Made by a program: the position numbers and the translations under genes. Positions 52,582 to 62,297 of a stretch of 64,000 nucleotides of DNA are shown piece by piece (position 1 is the stretch's first letter; each line of letters begins with the position of its first letter). Below the pieces are notes generated by a model. That model was given only the letters and a program-made list of their open reading frames with translations, was not told the DNA's origin and searched no databases. Origin of the DNA: Metallumcola ferriviriculae (lineage in GTDB: Bacteria; Bacillota; JADQBR01); contig NZ_CP121694.1 of assembly GCF_035573695.1 (NCBI RefSeq), positions 906,501 through 970,500 on the forward strand. Direction: 5' to 3'.

Positions 52582-53628
52582 ATGAAATTGGGCAAAATTT
52601 TTGTTTTGTTGCTAATGATTGGGGTACTAATATTCGCGTTAACAGCTTGTTCTTCATCGACGGCCGCTAAAGAAGAAAAAAATTCTGCAAAAGAAGATCA
52701 AAACCAAACTCAACAGGCTGAAGAAAAGGAAACTACTTATCCGAATAAATCTATCAAGATTATTGTTCATACCAGTCCCGGAGGGCCTACTGACACCATG
52801 GTCCGTAAATTGGCGGAGGTCACGGAACCCATTTTGGGTCAATCAATTGTAGTAGAAAATAAAAAAGGTGGTAGCGGAGCGGCTCAGATGGCGGCCTTAA
52901 AATCTTCTGATTCAGAGGGTTATACTTTGGCGTCAATCACACCTACACATGTTGGAGCATGGAATAGCAGTCTAAAGGGTCAATTTGGTCCAGAGGATTT
53001 TGCATTTGTCACTAGAGTACAATTGGATCCATATATTGTAGTTGTTAATGCCGAAAGTCAATTTCAAACTCTAGAAGAATTGATCTCTTATATGAAGGAG
53101 CATCCGGGTGAATTAAAAGTCGCTGGATATGGTGCTGTAGGATCGGGACATAATGTTGCATGGAATATATTTGCCGATGCTGCTGGCGTGGAAGCAGTAT
53201 GGACTAATTACGAAAGTACAAGCGATGCGGTTACTGCTTTGTTAGGAAACCATGTGGATATCGCAAATTCTAATCCCGGCAAAGTAAGTCAGTATGTTGA
53301 GGCCGGTCAATTAAGAGTCTTAGGGGTATTTAATGATAAGAGACTGGAAGCAATGCCTGATGTGCCCACATATAAGGAAGCGGGAGTACCCGTAAATGTG
53401 GATTGGGCTCAGTTTAGGGGTATTTATACAAATGCGGGTGTACCTGAAGAGGTACTGCAAACATTAAGTGACGCATTTTTAGAGGCAATGCATACTGAGG
53501 AGTTCCAGGAATACATGAAGGACTCGCAAAAAGAATATGGAGATATGGATTATAAAGAATTTACCGAATTTATAAACGCGCAGATGAAAATTAATAACGA
53601 TTGGCTGGTTAAATTAGGCATCAATTAG
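52582..53628 (+). CDS. tctC: TctC-family tripartite transporter binding lipoprotein
   Basis: A 348-residue Bug/TctC receptor with lipobox ALTAC (Cys23). Conserved features are YPNKSIKIIVHTSPGGPTDT, the aspartate-containing ligand loop, and DVPTYKEAGVPV near the C-terminus. It binds a carboxylate outside the cell and delivers it to TctAB. ATG at 52582 after GGAGAG is chosen over an upstream in-frame ATG in the promoter region. It is the first gene of an AT-rich accessory operon. Confidence 0.93.
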   Translation: MKLGKIFVLLLMIGVLIFALTACSSSTAAKEEKNSAKEDQNQTQQAEEKETTYPNKSIKIIVHTSPGGPTDTMVRKLAEVTEPILGQSIVVENKKGGSGAAQMAALKSSDSEGYTLASITPTHVGAWNSSLKGQFGPEDFAFVTRVQLDPYIVVVNAESQFQTLEELISYMKEHPGELKVAGYGAVGSGHNVAWNIFADAAGVEAVWTNYESTSDAVTALLGNHVDIANSNPGKVSQYVEAGQLRVLGVFNDKRLEAMPDVPTYKEAGVPVNVDWAQFRGIYTNAGVPEEVLQTLSDAFLEAMHTEEFQEYMKDSQKEYGDMDYKEFTEFINAQMKINNDWLVKLGIN

Positions 53629-53678
53629 AGAATTTAGGGGACTTGTATAGTCCCCCCTCTTTTGGAGGAGGACTTTTA

Positions 53679-54116
53679 ATGAAGCTAAAGAACAGTGAAA
53701 TAGTTTCGGGGGTAATGTCTATAGGGATTGCTTTATGGTTTATTTTAAAGGCCCAAGCATTCCCGGACTCTCTGAACAAAGCAGATGTTGGGCCAGCTGC
53801 CTTCCCGGTAGTAACAGCTGTTTTGGTAATAATTTTTGCTACATCAATTATCATAAAAGCAGTAATAATGAGAACAGACGATTATTCGGTGACTATCAAA
53901 AGAGGAAAAAACATTCTGGCTTCTATAATTGTTATTTTGTTGTATGTAGCTCTACTGCCGCACCTTGGTTTTTATATTGCAACGGCTATTGCTTTTCCTA
54001 TATTGCTTTTGTTAGCCAGTGAATCCAAATTGAAAATGATAATTACCGTTACCTTAGTGTTCGAAGCATTTGCATTTTTCATATTTGAAACAATGCTCAA
54101 GGTACCATTGCCATAA
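53679..54116 (+). CDS. tctB: TctB-family small membrane subunit
   Basis: A 145-residue protein with four likely membrane helices and the TctB (DUF1468) look (GVMSIGIALWFILKAQAFP). It pairs with TctA in tripartite tricarboxylate transporters. GGAGGAGG precedes the ATG at 53679. Confidence 0.88.
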   Translation: MKLKNSEIVSGVMSIGIALWFILKAQAFPDSLNKADVGPAAFPVVTAVLVIIFATSIIIKAVIMRTDDYSVTIKRGKNILASIIVILLYVALLPHLGFYIATAIAFPILLLLASESKLKMIITVTLVFEAFAFFIFETMLKVPLP

Positions 54117-54128
54117 AGGAGGGATTAA

Positions 54129-55598
54129 ATGGTCGAGAATTTATTAATGGGTTTCGGAGAAGTCCTTCAATTTCAACACTTTATGGGATTACTAATTGGT
54201 GTTATGATTGGATATTTTATTGGATCAATGCCAGGTTTAACTCCGAGTATTGGGATTGCTTTATTAATTCCTTTTACATTTACTATGCAACCTGTAATGG
54301 CAATGATTATAATTGTTTCATTGTATATGGCGGCTGAATATGGTGGGGGAATTACGGCCATTTTGCTAAATGCCCCTGGTACACCTGCTGCCGCAGCTAC
54401 AGCATTTGATGGATATCCTATGACACAGAATGGGGAAGCAGCCAAGGCGTTAACGATTTCAATTATCGCTTCTTCAATTGGAGCGGTAACTAGTTCTATT
54501 CTATTGATCTTTACGGCTGTTCCTATGGCCAGTTTTGCATTAAAGTTTGGACCGACGGAATACTTTGCATTGGCTATCTTTGGGTTAAGTTTAGTAAGTT
54601 CATTAAGTAGAGAATCTTTATTAAAGGGCATTCTTAGTATGCTGCTGGGGTTACTTTTTGTAACAATAGGTTTAGACCCGGTTATGGGTACACCGCGCTA
54701 CGTATTTGTGAACGATTTGTTTGAGGGAATACCATTTTTACCAGCTTTAATAGGTTTATTTGCGCTTTCGGAAGTTTTTTACCTTATGGAAGATGTAAAG
54801 ACTAGGCCGCCAAAGGCAGAGAAGGTAAAAGGGCTGGGGGCGCCATTAAGTACTTTTAAACAAATGTGGGTAACTTTAGTACGTTCGTCCATTCTTGGAT
54901 ATGTAATCGGCGTTATTCCGGGAGCAGGTACAACAATCGCGTCGCTAGTTAGTTATAACGAGGCTAAAAGAGTTTCTAAAAACAGTGAAACATTTGGAAA
55001 AGGTAACCCTGAAGGAATTGCTGCTTCGGAAGCTGCAAATAATGCGGCGGTTTCGGGGGCCTTTGCTCCATTATTGGCATTGGGTATTCCTGGATCGGCC
55101 AGTGCTGCCATAATAATCGGAGCGCTGACAATTCAAGGGGTTCAACCAGGCCCTATGTTGTTTTCAAAAAACCCTGAAATTCCCTATTCCATTTTTGCGG
55201 CATTGTTAATAGCAACACCAATAATGTTAGCTGTGGGCCTGGGAGGCATTCGTTTATGGTCTCGTGTTGTATTAATTCCCAAAAGGATTTTAGCGGTATT
55301 TGTTTTTGGCATATCTGTATTAGGGGCGTACGCTTATAGTAATACAATGTTCCCGGTCTGGGTAATGATACTCTTTGGACTTATGGGATATGGGTTAAGA
55401 AAGGCAAAATTTCCTACAACCCCCATGGTTTTGTCCTTGGTTCTAGGTTTCATGATGGAAACTAACTTCAGGAGGGCAATTACCATAAGTGATGGGGAAC
55501 TATTATTCTTTCTATCCCGCCCGATAACCTTGACTTTATTAATCTTATCTTTGGTTACTTTATTTGTGCCGATTATTCAAAACCTCAGAAGTAAATAA
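54129..55598 (+). CDS. tctA: TctA-family large membrane subunit
   Basis: A 489-residue membrane protein with about eleven or twelve helices. It carries the TctA signatures GSMPGLTPSIGIALLIPFTF near the N-terminus and its repeat IGVIPGAGTTIASLVSYNEAKR in the middle, followed by EGIAASEAANNAAVSGAF. It is the transport channel, driven by ion gradient. It starts 12 bp after tctB. Confidence 0.95.
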   Translation: MVENLLMGFGEVLQFQHFMGLLIGVMIGYFIGSMPGLTPSIGIALLIPFTFTMQPVMAMIIIVSLYMAAEYGGGITAILLNAPGTPAAAATAFDGYPMTQNGEAAKALTISIIASSIGAVTSSILLIFTAVPMASFALKFGPTEYFALAIFGLSLVSSLSRESLLKGILSMLLGLLFVTIGLDPVMGTPRYVFVNDLFEGIPFLPALIGLFALSEVFYLMEDVKTRPPKAEKVKGLGAPLSTFKQMWVTLVRSSILGYVIGVIPGAGTTIASLVSYNEAKRVSKNSETFGKGNPEGIAASEAANNAAVSGAFAPLLALGIPGSASAAIIIGALTIQGVQPGPMLFSKNPEIPYSIFAALLIATPIMLAVGLGGIRLWSRVVLIPKRILAVFVFGISVLGAYAYSNTMFPVWVMILFGLMGYGLRKAKFPTTPMVLSLVLGFMMETNFRRAITISDGELLFFLSRPITLTLLILSLVTLFVPIIQNLRSK

Positions 55599-55635
55599 AG
55601 CATAACTAAGAGCTTTTAACGTAATGGAGGTTAAA

Positions 55636-56292
55636 ATGAAATTAGAAAAAGATATAAAAACAGATATGGTATTTGAATATTTATATAACGGTATTATATC
55701 AGGGGAATTGCAGTTTGGTCAGATGCTGACTGAAAGGGAGATAGTAAGTAAGCTTGGAGTAAGCAGAACTCCTGTGCGCGAGGCTTTAAGACGTCTTGAA
55801 AAGTTTGGTTTGGTGGAAACCGAACCCCACAAAGGGGTAAAAGTAATTACTATAACTAAACAGCGCGTAATAGATCTATATAGATTTAGGGAAGTACTTG
55901 AAGGTCTGGGAGCCAAATTAATAGCAGAAACAAGGGATAAAAAAGTGATAGATAAGTTAAAAGTTTTTTTAGACGATGCTGAGAAGGCTATAGAATTGGG
56001 TGACATCAAAGAACTCTCTAAGATCAATAACGAGTTTCATATGGAAATAGCTAAAACAGCTAATAATAGTTACTTGTTTAGTGCTATTAAAACATTACAG
56101 TCTCACATTCATTTAGTTATGACCACGACGCTTTCAAATAAGAAACGTCCGTTGGAAAATATTAAAGAACATAAATTAATTCTTGATGCAATTTTAAGCT
56201 GGGACCCGGAGTTTGCAGAAGCGGTTATGAAGGCGCACGTAAGAAAATCCTATAAAACAGCGTTAAAAGAATTTGGCCTAACGGAACAATAA
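55636..56292 (+). CDS. GntR family (FadR/FCD) regulator
   Basis: A 218-residue regulator. The N-terminal winged helix has MLTEREIVSKLGVSRTPVREALRRLEKFGLVE; the FCD ligand domain follows (about 80-210, with histidines and acids for a metal or carboxylate). It very likely controls the tct operon through the TGGTATACCA-type sites upstream. ATG at 55636 follows GGAGGTT. Confidence 0.92.
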   Translation: MKLEKDIKTDMVFEYLYNGIISGELQFGQMLTEREIVSKLGVSRTPVREALRRLEKFGLVETEPHKGVKVITITKQRVIDLYRFREVLEGLGAKLIAETRDKKVIDKLKVFLDDAEKAIELGDIKELSKINNEFHMEIAKTANNSYLFSAIKTLQSHIHLVMTTTLSNKKRPLENIKEHKLILDAILSWDPEFAEAVMKAHVRKSYKTALKEFGLTEQ

Positions 56293-56316
56293 ATTAAGCT
56301 GAGAGGGGAAAAGAGG

Positions 56317-57648
56317 ATGCAGACTAAAGTATTAGTTGATAATATATTAAATACTCGATATGAAGATATTCCAGTAGAGGTTATAGAACATGCAAAAAAA
56401 AGTATTCTCAACTGGATGGGGGTAGCCATTGGCGCTGCTTATCACCCTTCAGTAGATATGGTGTTAGAATTGAAAAAGGATTTAAACTCGGGTGAACAAG
56501 TGTCTGTATTTGGTCGTAGCGAAAGAGTAGATTTACTACTAGCAACATTAATTAATGGAATGTCATCGCATATATTTGATTTTGATGACACACATCTGGA
56601 CACCATAAATCATCCAAGTGCTCCTGTGGCCCCGGTAGTGTTTGCTTTAGGAGAATGGTACGATGTTAGTCCTAAGAAACTGCTAAAAGCATTTATACTG
56701 GGGGTGGAAGCAGAGTTAAGGATCGGTAATGTAGTTTACCCGAGTCACTATGACCTAGGGTGGCATATCACTAGCACAACCGGTGTATTTGGTGCTGCAA
56801 CTGCTGCGGGCATACTGCTGGATTTAGATGCTGAAGAGCTGCTAAACGCATTCGGTATAGCAGGTACACAGGCAAGTGGTTTAAGAGAAATGTTTGGAAC
56901 AATGACGAAACCGTTTCATCCTGGTAAAGCAGCTCAGAACGGTTTGTTAGGGGCACTGCTTGCGAAGAAAGGTTTTACGAGCTCTAAACAGGTCTTAGAG
57001 GCCAAAAGAGGATTCGCTTCAGTCCTCGCCACCGAATACGATCTTTCCCGTCTTAACGAAAATTGGGGAAAACAGTGGGAACTACTTAAAAATAGTTTTA
57101 AGCCATATGCTTGTGGTATTGTATTACATCCTTCTATAGACGCTTGCATTAAACTTAGGGAATATGCAAAGCCGGAAGTTGTCAAACAAATAGAAGTTAA
57201 TGTTAATCCATATGTATTGGAATTGACCGGTAAACCTACTCCAAAGACAGGATTGGAAGGAAAGTTTAGTATCTATCATTCAGCGACAATTGGTTTTCTA
57301 GAAGGTAATGCCGGGGAAGATCAGTATCAGGACGAAGTGGTGTTACGACCAGATGTGGTATCATTCCGCGCCAAGATCAAGCCTCGGGTAAATAGTAACT
57401 TAAGAGAAGACGAAGCAGTAGCGAAAATAATCTTTAATGATGGAAGTGAAAAGTCCGTAACGGTGACGCATGCGACTGGAAGTATAAATAACCCAATGAC
57501 ACAAGAACGACTTAATCTAAAATTCAGTCAATTAACACATAAGATTTTAGACGAAGAAACTATAGAACGGCTAATCAAAAAGGTAATGGATTTTGAAAAT
57601 GTTGTCACAGTTAAAGAGGTAATTAATTTATCTACGGTTAGTCAGTAG
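56317..57648 (+). CDS. MmgE/PrpD family protein
   Basis: A 443-residue member of the 2-methylcitrate dehydratase / cis-aconitate decarboxylase superfamily. HIFDFDDTHLDTINHPSAPV (about 87-106) is the family hallmark, and GTMTKPFHPGKAAQNG is a second conserved segment. Placed in an operon with tricarboxylate and dicarboxylate carriers, it may dehydrate, isomerise or decarboxylate the imported acid. The exact reaction cannot be assigned. No methylcitrate synthase or lyase is nearby, so it is probably not a propionate pathway enzyme. Confidence 0.85.
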   Translation: MQTKVLVDNILNTRYEDIPVEVIEHAKKSILNWMGVAIGAAYHPSVDMVLELKKDLNSGEQVSVFGRSERVDLLLATLINGMSSHIFDFDDTHLDTINHPSAPVAPVVFALGEWYDVSPKKLLKAFILGVEAELRIGNVVYPSHYDLGWHITSTTGVFGAATAAGILLDLDAEELLNAFGIAGTQASGLREMFGTMTKPFHPGKAAQNGLLGALLAKKGFTSSKQVLEAKRGFASVLATEYDLSRLNENWGKQWELLKNSFKPYACGIVLHPSIDACIKLREYAKPEVVKQIEVNVNPYVLELTGKPTPKTGLEGKFSIYHSATIGFLEGNAGEDQYQDEVVLRPDVVSFRAKIKPRVNSNLREDEAVAKIIFNDGSEKSVTVTHATGSINNPMTQERLNLKFSQLTHKILDEETIERLIKKVMDFENVVTVKEVINLSTVSQ

Positions 57649-57657
57649 GTTGAAACT

Positions 57658-59100
57658 GTGGGAAATATTGAATTTAATGTTAAGCCCTATAAAGGACCAA
57701 AAACTAGAAGAACAGCAAAAATATTATTTGTGCTAGCCGCTATAACGTTTCTTATATTTTCACCCTTCCTGGGTGCACCTAAGCATATGGGAAGTAACGG
57801 AATGCCTGCATTAGCCTTATTTTTGTTGAGCGTGGCTCTATGGGGGACAAAGCTAATTCCTCCTGCAATAACTAGTATGATTGTTATTGTAATGTCTCCA
57901 TTATTGGGTATTTTGGACTTCAAAGCTGTCGCTGGTGGGTTAGGGAATGAAGTGATATGGCTGATTATTGCAATGTTGATGATGGGGACAGCTATGGAGG
58001 AACATTCGGTCGATAAAAGAATTGCTTATAATATATTGATTGCTGCTAGGGGTAGTGTGAGAAAGACCGTGGTTCTCTTTATTGTTACTTCTTTTGTTTT
58101 GACATTTTTCATACCTAATGCGATGGGGCGGGTTTCTGTTCTGTTACCTATTGCCATCGGGTTGGTTAAGTGTATTGATAGTCGCTATGGCAATGTACAT
58201 AAGCTTATTATGCTGACGATTACTTTTGTACCGTATATTACTACGATTAGCTTAATTACCAGTGCGGGTGGTTCTATTTATGCTGCGGGTCTCTTCAATT
58301 CGCTTTTGGGGTTTGAATGGAACTATTTTGGTTGGATGCTTCTGATGCTGCCGATTGTTTTCGCCACTTTAATTTTATTCGGCATCACATTGGTACGTAT
58401 GTTCCCACCAGAAATATCTATTATTAACGGTAATCTGGGTTATTTCTATGAAGAAAGAAGGAAATTAGGATTTATTTCTTTTTCAGAAATAAAGCTGCTA
58501 GTGTTATATCTTATGTTATTTATTTTATGGGTGACAAAGGGCATTACTCACATGTCAATTGCTATGTCAGCAGTCTTAGTTTCAATTTTGCTATTTTTAC
58601 CGGGTATTAATATACTAGAATGGAAAAGTACAGTAAAAAAAATAGACTGGGGTATACCTTTTATTTTTGCTGCCGGTTTTGCAATTGCAAATACCCTGGA
58701 AAGGGGTGGCGTAATCCAATGGATATTTTATGGAAAACGGTATGTAGAAACGTTACCTGTGTCTGGTCTCGTTTTGGTGACAATGTTGGGATTTATCCTT
58801 ATTCGCATTGGTTTCACCAACTACACTGCAATGGTGGCGGCCTTTTTACCCGTGGCGTTTAAATTAGCTGAAGGTGCTTCCTATAATCCCATCTGGTTTG
58901 GAATGGTATGTACCATAGCCAGCAGTATTGGATACTTACTACCCTCCCAAACAGTTGGAGGAATGACAGTTTTCGCACTGGGCTTTTATGATATGAAAGA
59001 CTTTTTTGTCACGGGGTTTATTTTAACAATAATTATTATGGTTGTTACGTTATTAGCGGCATTTTTCTACTGGCCGTTAATGGGATTAAATGTCTACTAG
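57658..59100 (+). CDS. DASS/SLC13-type carboxylate carrier
   Basis: A 480-residue membrane protein with about twelve helices, resembling the divalent anion:sodium symporter family (FLLSVALWGTKLIPPAITSMIVIVMSPLLGIL near the start; later NYTAMVAAFLPVA and LLPSQTVGGMTVFA). It should move di- or tricarboxylates. It follows the MmgE/PrpD gene by 9 bp with GTG start. This is a second, unrelated carboxylate carrier in one operon, perhaps for product export or exchange. Confidence 0.85.
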   Translation: MGNIEFNVKPYKGPKTRRTAKILFVLAAITFLIFSPFLGAPKHMGSNGMPALALFLLSVALWGTKLIPPAITSMIVIVMSPLLGILDFKAVAGGLGNEVIWLIIAMLMMGTAMEEHSVDKRIAYNILIAARGSVRKTVVLFIVTSFVLTFFIPNAMGRVSVLLPIAIGLVKCIDSRYGNVHKLIMLTITFVPYITTISLITSAGGSIYAAGLFNSLLGFEWNYFGWMLLMLPIVFATLILFGITLVRMFPPEISIINGNLGYFYEERRKLGFISFSEIKLLVLYLMLFILWVTKGITHMSIAMSAVLVSILLFLPGINILEWKSTVKKIDWGIPFIFAAGFAIANTLERGGVIQWIFYGKRYVETLPVSGLVLVTMLGFILIRIGFTNYTAMVAAFLPVAFKLAEGASYNPIWFGMVCTIASSIGYLLPSQTVGGMTVFALGFYDMKDFFVTGFILTIIIMVVTLLAAFFYWPLMGLNVY

Positions 59101-59249
59101 CTATGCCAATCCAAGCATCTAAATCTACGTCTAAATTTAAGTTTTGTTCAATAAAAATAGCGTGTAGACCTATATGTTAATGCCTTTTTTTTCAAAGCCT
59201 AGGCTCAAGTAGCTTTCGATATTTGTCAAGGATTTTTTAAGCACCTTTA

Positions 59250-59891
59250 TTGAACGAAGGTTGGGCAACGTTTTGGCACCTACGTATCATGCGGGGGATG
59301 GATTTAACAGAAGACGAAGCAGTAGAATTCTCTAAGATGAACAGCAATCTGGTACTCCCATCACGTGCCTCTATAAACCCATATCATCTCGGCCTGGCCA
59401 TTTTTGAAGATATTTACAAGCGATGGGATAAACCTTCAGCGGAAGAAACATTAAAATACGGCCGCCGTCCTGGTTTGGGTATGGAAAAAATCTTTCAGGT
59501 AAGGGAAACAGAAAACGACGGCTCTTTCCTGCGTAACTACCTTACTGAAGAATTAGTAGAAGAACTAGACCTTTACCTTTACAAAAAAGTAGGTCACGAA
59601 TGGCAGGTGGTGGAGACTGACTGGGAAGAAGTGAGGGACGGCTTAATAAACAGCATCATGAATGGAGGCCACCCCTACCTCGAAGTGGAAAATGGTGACT
59701 ATTGCGGTTCAGGTGATCTCTTGATAAACCATTGTTACGAGGGCCAGGAATTAGACCTTGCCTACCTTGAAAAAACCCTTCCCCACGTCTATCTCCTCTG
59801 GGGAAAGCCGGTACATCTAAAGACGGTAATAGAAGGAAAGCACGTGAAATTTTCATATGACGGCAAGAAAAACAGCCGCCAGCTGCTCTGA
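59250..59891 (+). pseudogene. 5'-truncated spoVR copy 2 with its terminator
   Basis: This 642-bp stretch repeats the last 642 bp of spoVR (51611-52252). In the first about 430 bp I count three base differences. A block around 59690-59770 is much more divergent, and the last part differs at scattered third positions. The frame remains open from a TTG in place of the ATG codon, but no ribosome site is obvious and the first half of the protein is absent. The stop-overlapping stem (59874-59905) is kept. It marks the end of the tct module. Confidence 0.9.
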
Positions 59892-60115
59892 TGCAGTTGG
59901 TGGCTTCTCTGTTACAGCCAAAGTACCAATCAGTTTTAAAAACCCCCAAGCTTATTTTTACGTATTTTTGCATAATCGTATTTTTACGGATTGTTTTAAT
60001 GAGGGTATGTGAATTCTGCCAGAAAAATAAAGCGACTACTTGGCGGAAGAAATGATTATTCCGCTAAAGATCATAGGCGTAAATACGGCCCCGCACTGTT
60101 TCTACTAGAAAACCG

Positions 60116-60880
60116 TCAAATTCGTATTCTTCTAAAAAAAGCATACAAGGACTTTAGAGGTTTCACCGGTATCATTGCGGGCGGGGTTGTTTTAACTGTT
60201 CCATAGTGAACACCCTGGCGAGAGAATATTTCCAATTCTTTGCTTTTCTCTGCGACAAAGGCGTAGATAATATCTTGGAGCTTGATGGATTTTTTCCTCA
60301 GTTGTTGCTTAAGCCATTGTTCCGATTTGCTAACTAATTCTAAATTCTTTCGCTGCACTTGACCGTCAACGACGACAGCAATAGGCAAGCCTGAGTCTTT
60401 TATAGAAATGCCTAGATGTCCCACGGTTACTGGAGTATTTTCCACCTTTGGCACAATGCTGAGCTCACCAATTGGTTCTAGGACTGCATAGTCAACGTCT
60501 GAAACTTTGGGGTATCCTTTACTGCGTAGGATTGATAATAGTTGACTCACGGAAATAGAGGTCTTTTCCAAATTATCTTCAATGATTCTACCGTCCTGTA
60601 TAAGCAAGGTGGGTTCACCTAAAAATAGACTTTTACCAATAGAGGCTAATGTTAATTTGGAAAAAATTATATGTAACGCTGTAAGTATTGCTAGAGCAAA
60701 AATTGTCGGCAAAAAATTTTCGCTTATTAAAGGCTCAGATACCACTGTACCGATTATAATAATAGCTAATAAGTCGTACGGTGTCATTTGTACGATTGTT
60801 GACTTACCCAGTAATCGCATAATAGCGATACCGATTAAATAAAGTGCCATCGACTTAACAGCAATCATCAAATATATCAC
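60116..60880 (-). CDS. DUF421 (YetF-like) membrane protein 1
   Basis: A 254-residue protein with three N-terminal membrane helices (to about 80) and a soluble DUF421 domain containing GEPTLLIQDGRIIEDNLEK and VDYAVLEPIGELSIVPK. YetF-family proteins are spore or membrane proteins of poorly known role. It starts with GTG. It diverges from the second DUF421 gene with about 270 bp between them. Confidence 0.85.
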   Translation of the reverse strand: MIYLMIAVKSMALYLIGIAIMRLLGKSTIVQMTPYDLLAIIIIGTVVSEPLISENFLPTIFALAILTALHIIFSKLTLASIGKSLFLGEPTLLIQDGRIIEDNLEKTSISVSQLLSILRSKGYPKVSDVDYAVLEPIGELSIVPKVENTPVTVGHLGISIKDSGLPIAVVVDGQVQRKNLELVSKSEQWLKQQLRKKSIKLQDIIYAFVAEKSKELEIFSRQGVHYGTVKTTPPAMIPVKPLKSLYAFFRRIRI

Positions 60881-61152
60881 AGCTAAATCAACCTCTGTAA
60901 GTTAGTTAGAAATTAATATTTCGAGATGCTTCAGCGTAGGAATCCCTGTGTTGGTACTCCCCCGAACACTTAAACACCTCTGTATTAATTATTCTTTATA
61001 TCTGCAGCAATTAATATTCGATACCACCATTGTCTTTTTCTGATCTCGTTTTTAAAAAAAGATGTGAGCAAATAAAATTATTAAAGAATACCATTAGTTA
61101 TGGTAACTAATAATAAATTATGAAAGCAAGGATTTTTAAAGGAGGCTGTACA

Positions 61153-61881
61153 TTGTCTGAATGGTTAGTTGAATTAGTCAGAGGTTTAATTGCATTTTTC
61201 ACACTTCTCATTTTTGCTCGTGTTCTGGGTAAGCAGCAAATAAGCCAGCTTACATTTTTTGATTACGTTCTTGGGATTACCATTGGATCAACAGCATCGT
61301 CTCTTACGACTGACCTGACCAGCAAGGCTTTTCCCCATTGGATCGGGCTTATAACTTGGATTGGGTCTGCTCTTGCTCTTCAGATAATAACCTTAAAATG
61401 GCGAACCGCTTCTAAATATATTGACGGGGAACCAACCGTCGTTGTAATGAACGGGCAAATCATGGAAGATACAATGGCACGGATGCGGTATAGAGCGACC
61501 GATCTCTTAGAGCAATTGAGAAACAAAGGAGTTTTTGACTTGGGTCAAGTGGAATTTGCGGTGCTGGAGACCAACGGCAAACTCTCCGTACAGAAAAAGT
61601 CCCAATACCAGCCGGTTACTCCTAAGGATTTGAATTTACCAACTCAATATAAAGGATTAAGCACGGAACTTATTTACGATGGAGTGGTGATTGAGCAAAA
61701 CTTGAGAGGCTTTAATTTAGATCGCATTTGGCTAACAGACCAACTTAAGAAACAAGGAATAAATAGCGAAGAAGAAGTTTTTCTCGCTTTAATAGATACG
61801 GGCGGGCAGCTTTACATCGACAAATATAGCGACCATGTTAAAAAGCTAACTGATGTTAGTGATTATCCAGGTGCTAATTAG
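61153..61881 (+). CDS. DUF421 (YetF-like) membrane protein 2
   Basis: A 242-residue paralogue with three membrane helices and the domain motifs GEPTVVVMNGQIMEDTM and VEFAVLETNGKLSVQKK. TTG at 61153 is the likely start because AAAGGAGG ends seven bases before it; the ATG at 61120 has no such site. The DUF4363 gene follows 11 bp later, a pairing seen in other Clostridia. It lies between truncated spoVR copies. Confidence 0.85.
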   Translation: MSEWLVELVRGLIAFFTLLIFARVLGKQQISQLTFFDYVLGITIGSTASSLTTDLTSKAFPHWIGLITWIGSALALQIITLKWRTASKYIDGEPTVVVMNGQIMEDTMARMRYRATDLLEQLRNKGVFDLGQVEFAVLETNGKLSVQKKSQYQPVTPKDLNLPTQYKGLSTELIYDGVVIEQNLRGFNLDRIWLTDQLKKQGINSEEEVFLALIDTGGQLYIDKYSDHVKKLTDVSDYPGAN

Positions 61882-61892
61882 GGGGTAATTTT

Positions 61893-62258
61893 ATCAAAAA
61901 GCTTACAGCGTTCTTAATACCAATCTTTATATTCGGTATTTTCTTTATTGTCCTGCAATCTACCACTATAATGAAAAAACCGTTTAACCAGTTTCAAGAA
62001 ATTGACCAATTAATCATAGAAATTGGTAGCGACATATCATCCGAAAAATGGTCCGAAGCCAAAAGTCAAACTGAAAGTTTAGAAGTGGAATGGAAAAGAA
62101 TTGTTCCCAAAATACAGTTTAGTTCAGAAAGGGATAATATTACTTCAATTACAAGAAACATTGCAAGATTAAAAGGTGCGATTGACGCCAAAGATAAGAG
62201 TGGTGCGCTACAAGAAATCTCTGAAGCGAAAAGCAATTGGCAGGATATCGGGAAGTGA
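61893..62258 (+). CDS. DUF4363-like protein, possible ATC start
   Basis: From the ATC at 61893 the frame gives 121 residues: IKKLTAFLIPIFIFGIFFIV (membrane anchor) followed by a helical domain ending EAKSNWQDIGK. This matches DUF4363 proteins in length and layout. The first ATG (61971) would delete the anchor. GGGGG lies seven bases before the ATC, and no ATG, GTG or TTG occurs between. Either ATC is a rare start or a point mutation damaged the start codon. Confidence 0.65.
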   Translation: MKKLTAFLIPIFIFGIFFIVLQSTTIMKKPFNQFQEIDQLIIEIGSDISSEKWSEAKSQTESLEVEWKRIVPKIQFSSERDNITSITRNIARLKGAIDAKDKSGALQEISEAKSNWQDIGK

Positions 62259-62297
62259 CGAGATGTTTAAAGCATTACTTTAACTATCTCACTAAAG

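Noticed and set aside
59250-59891. Functional short SpoVR protein from copy 2
   Set aside because: The frame is open, but it lacks half the protein and an obvious ribosome site, so it is treated as a repeat remnant.
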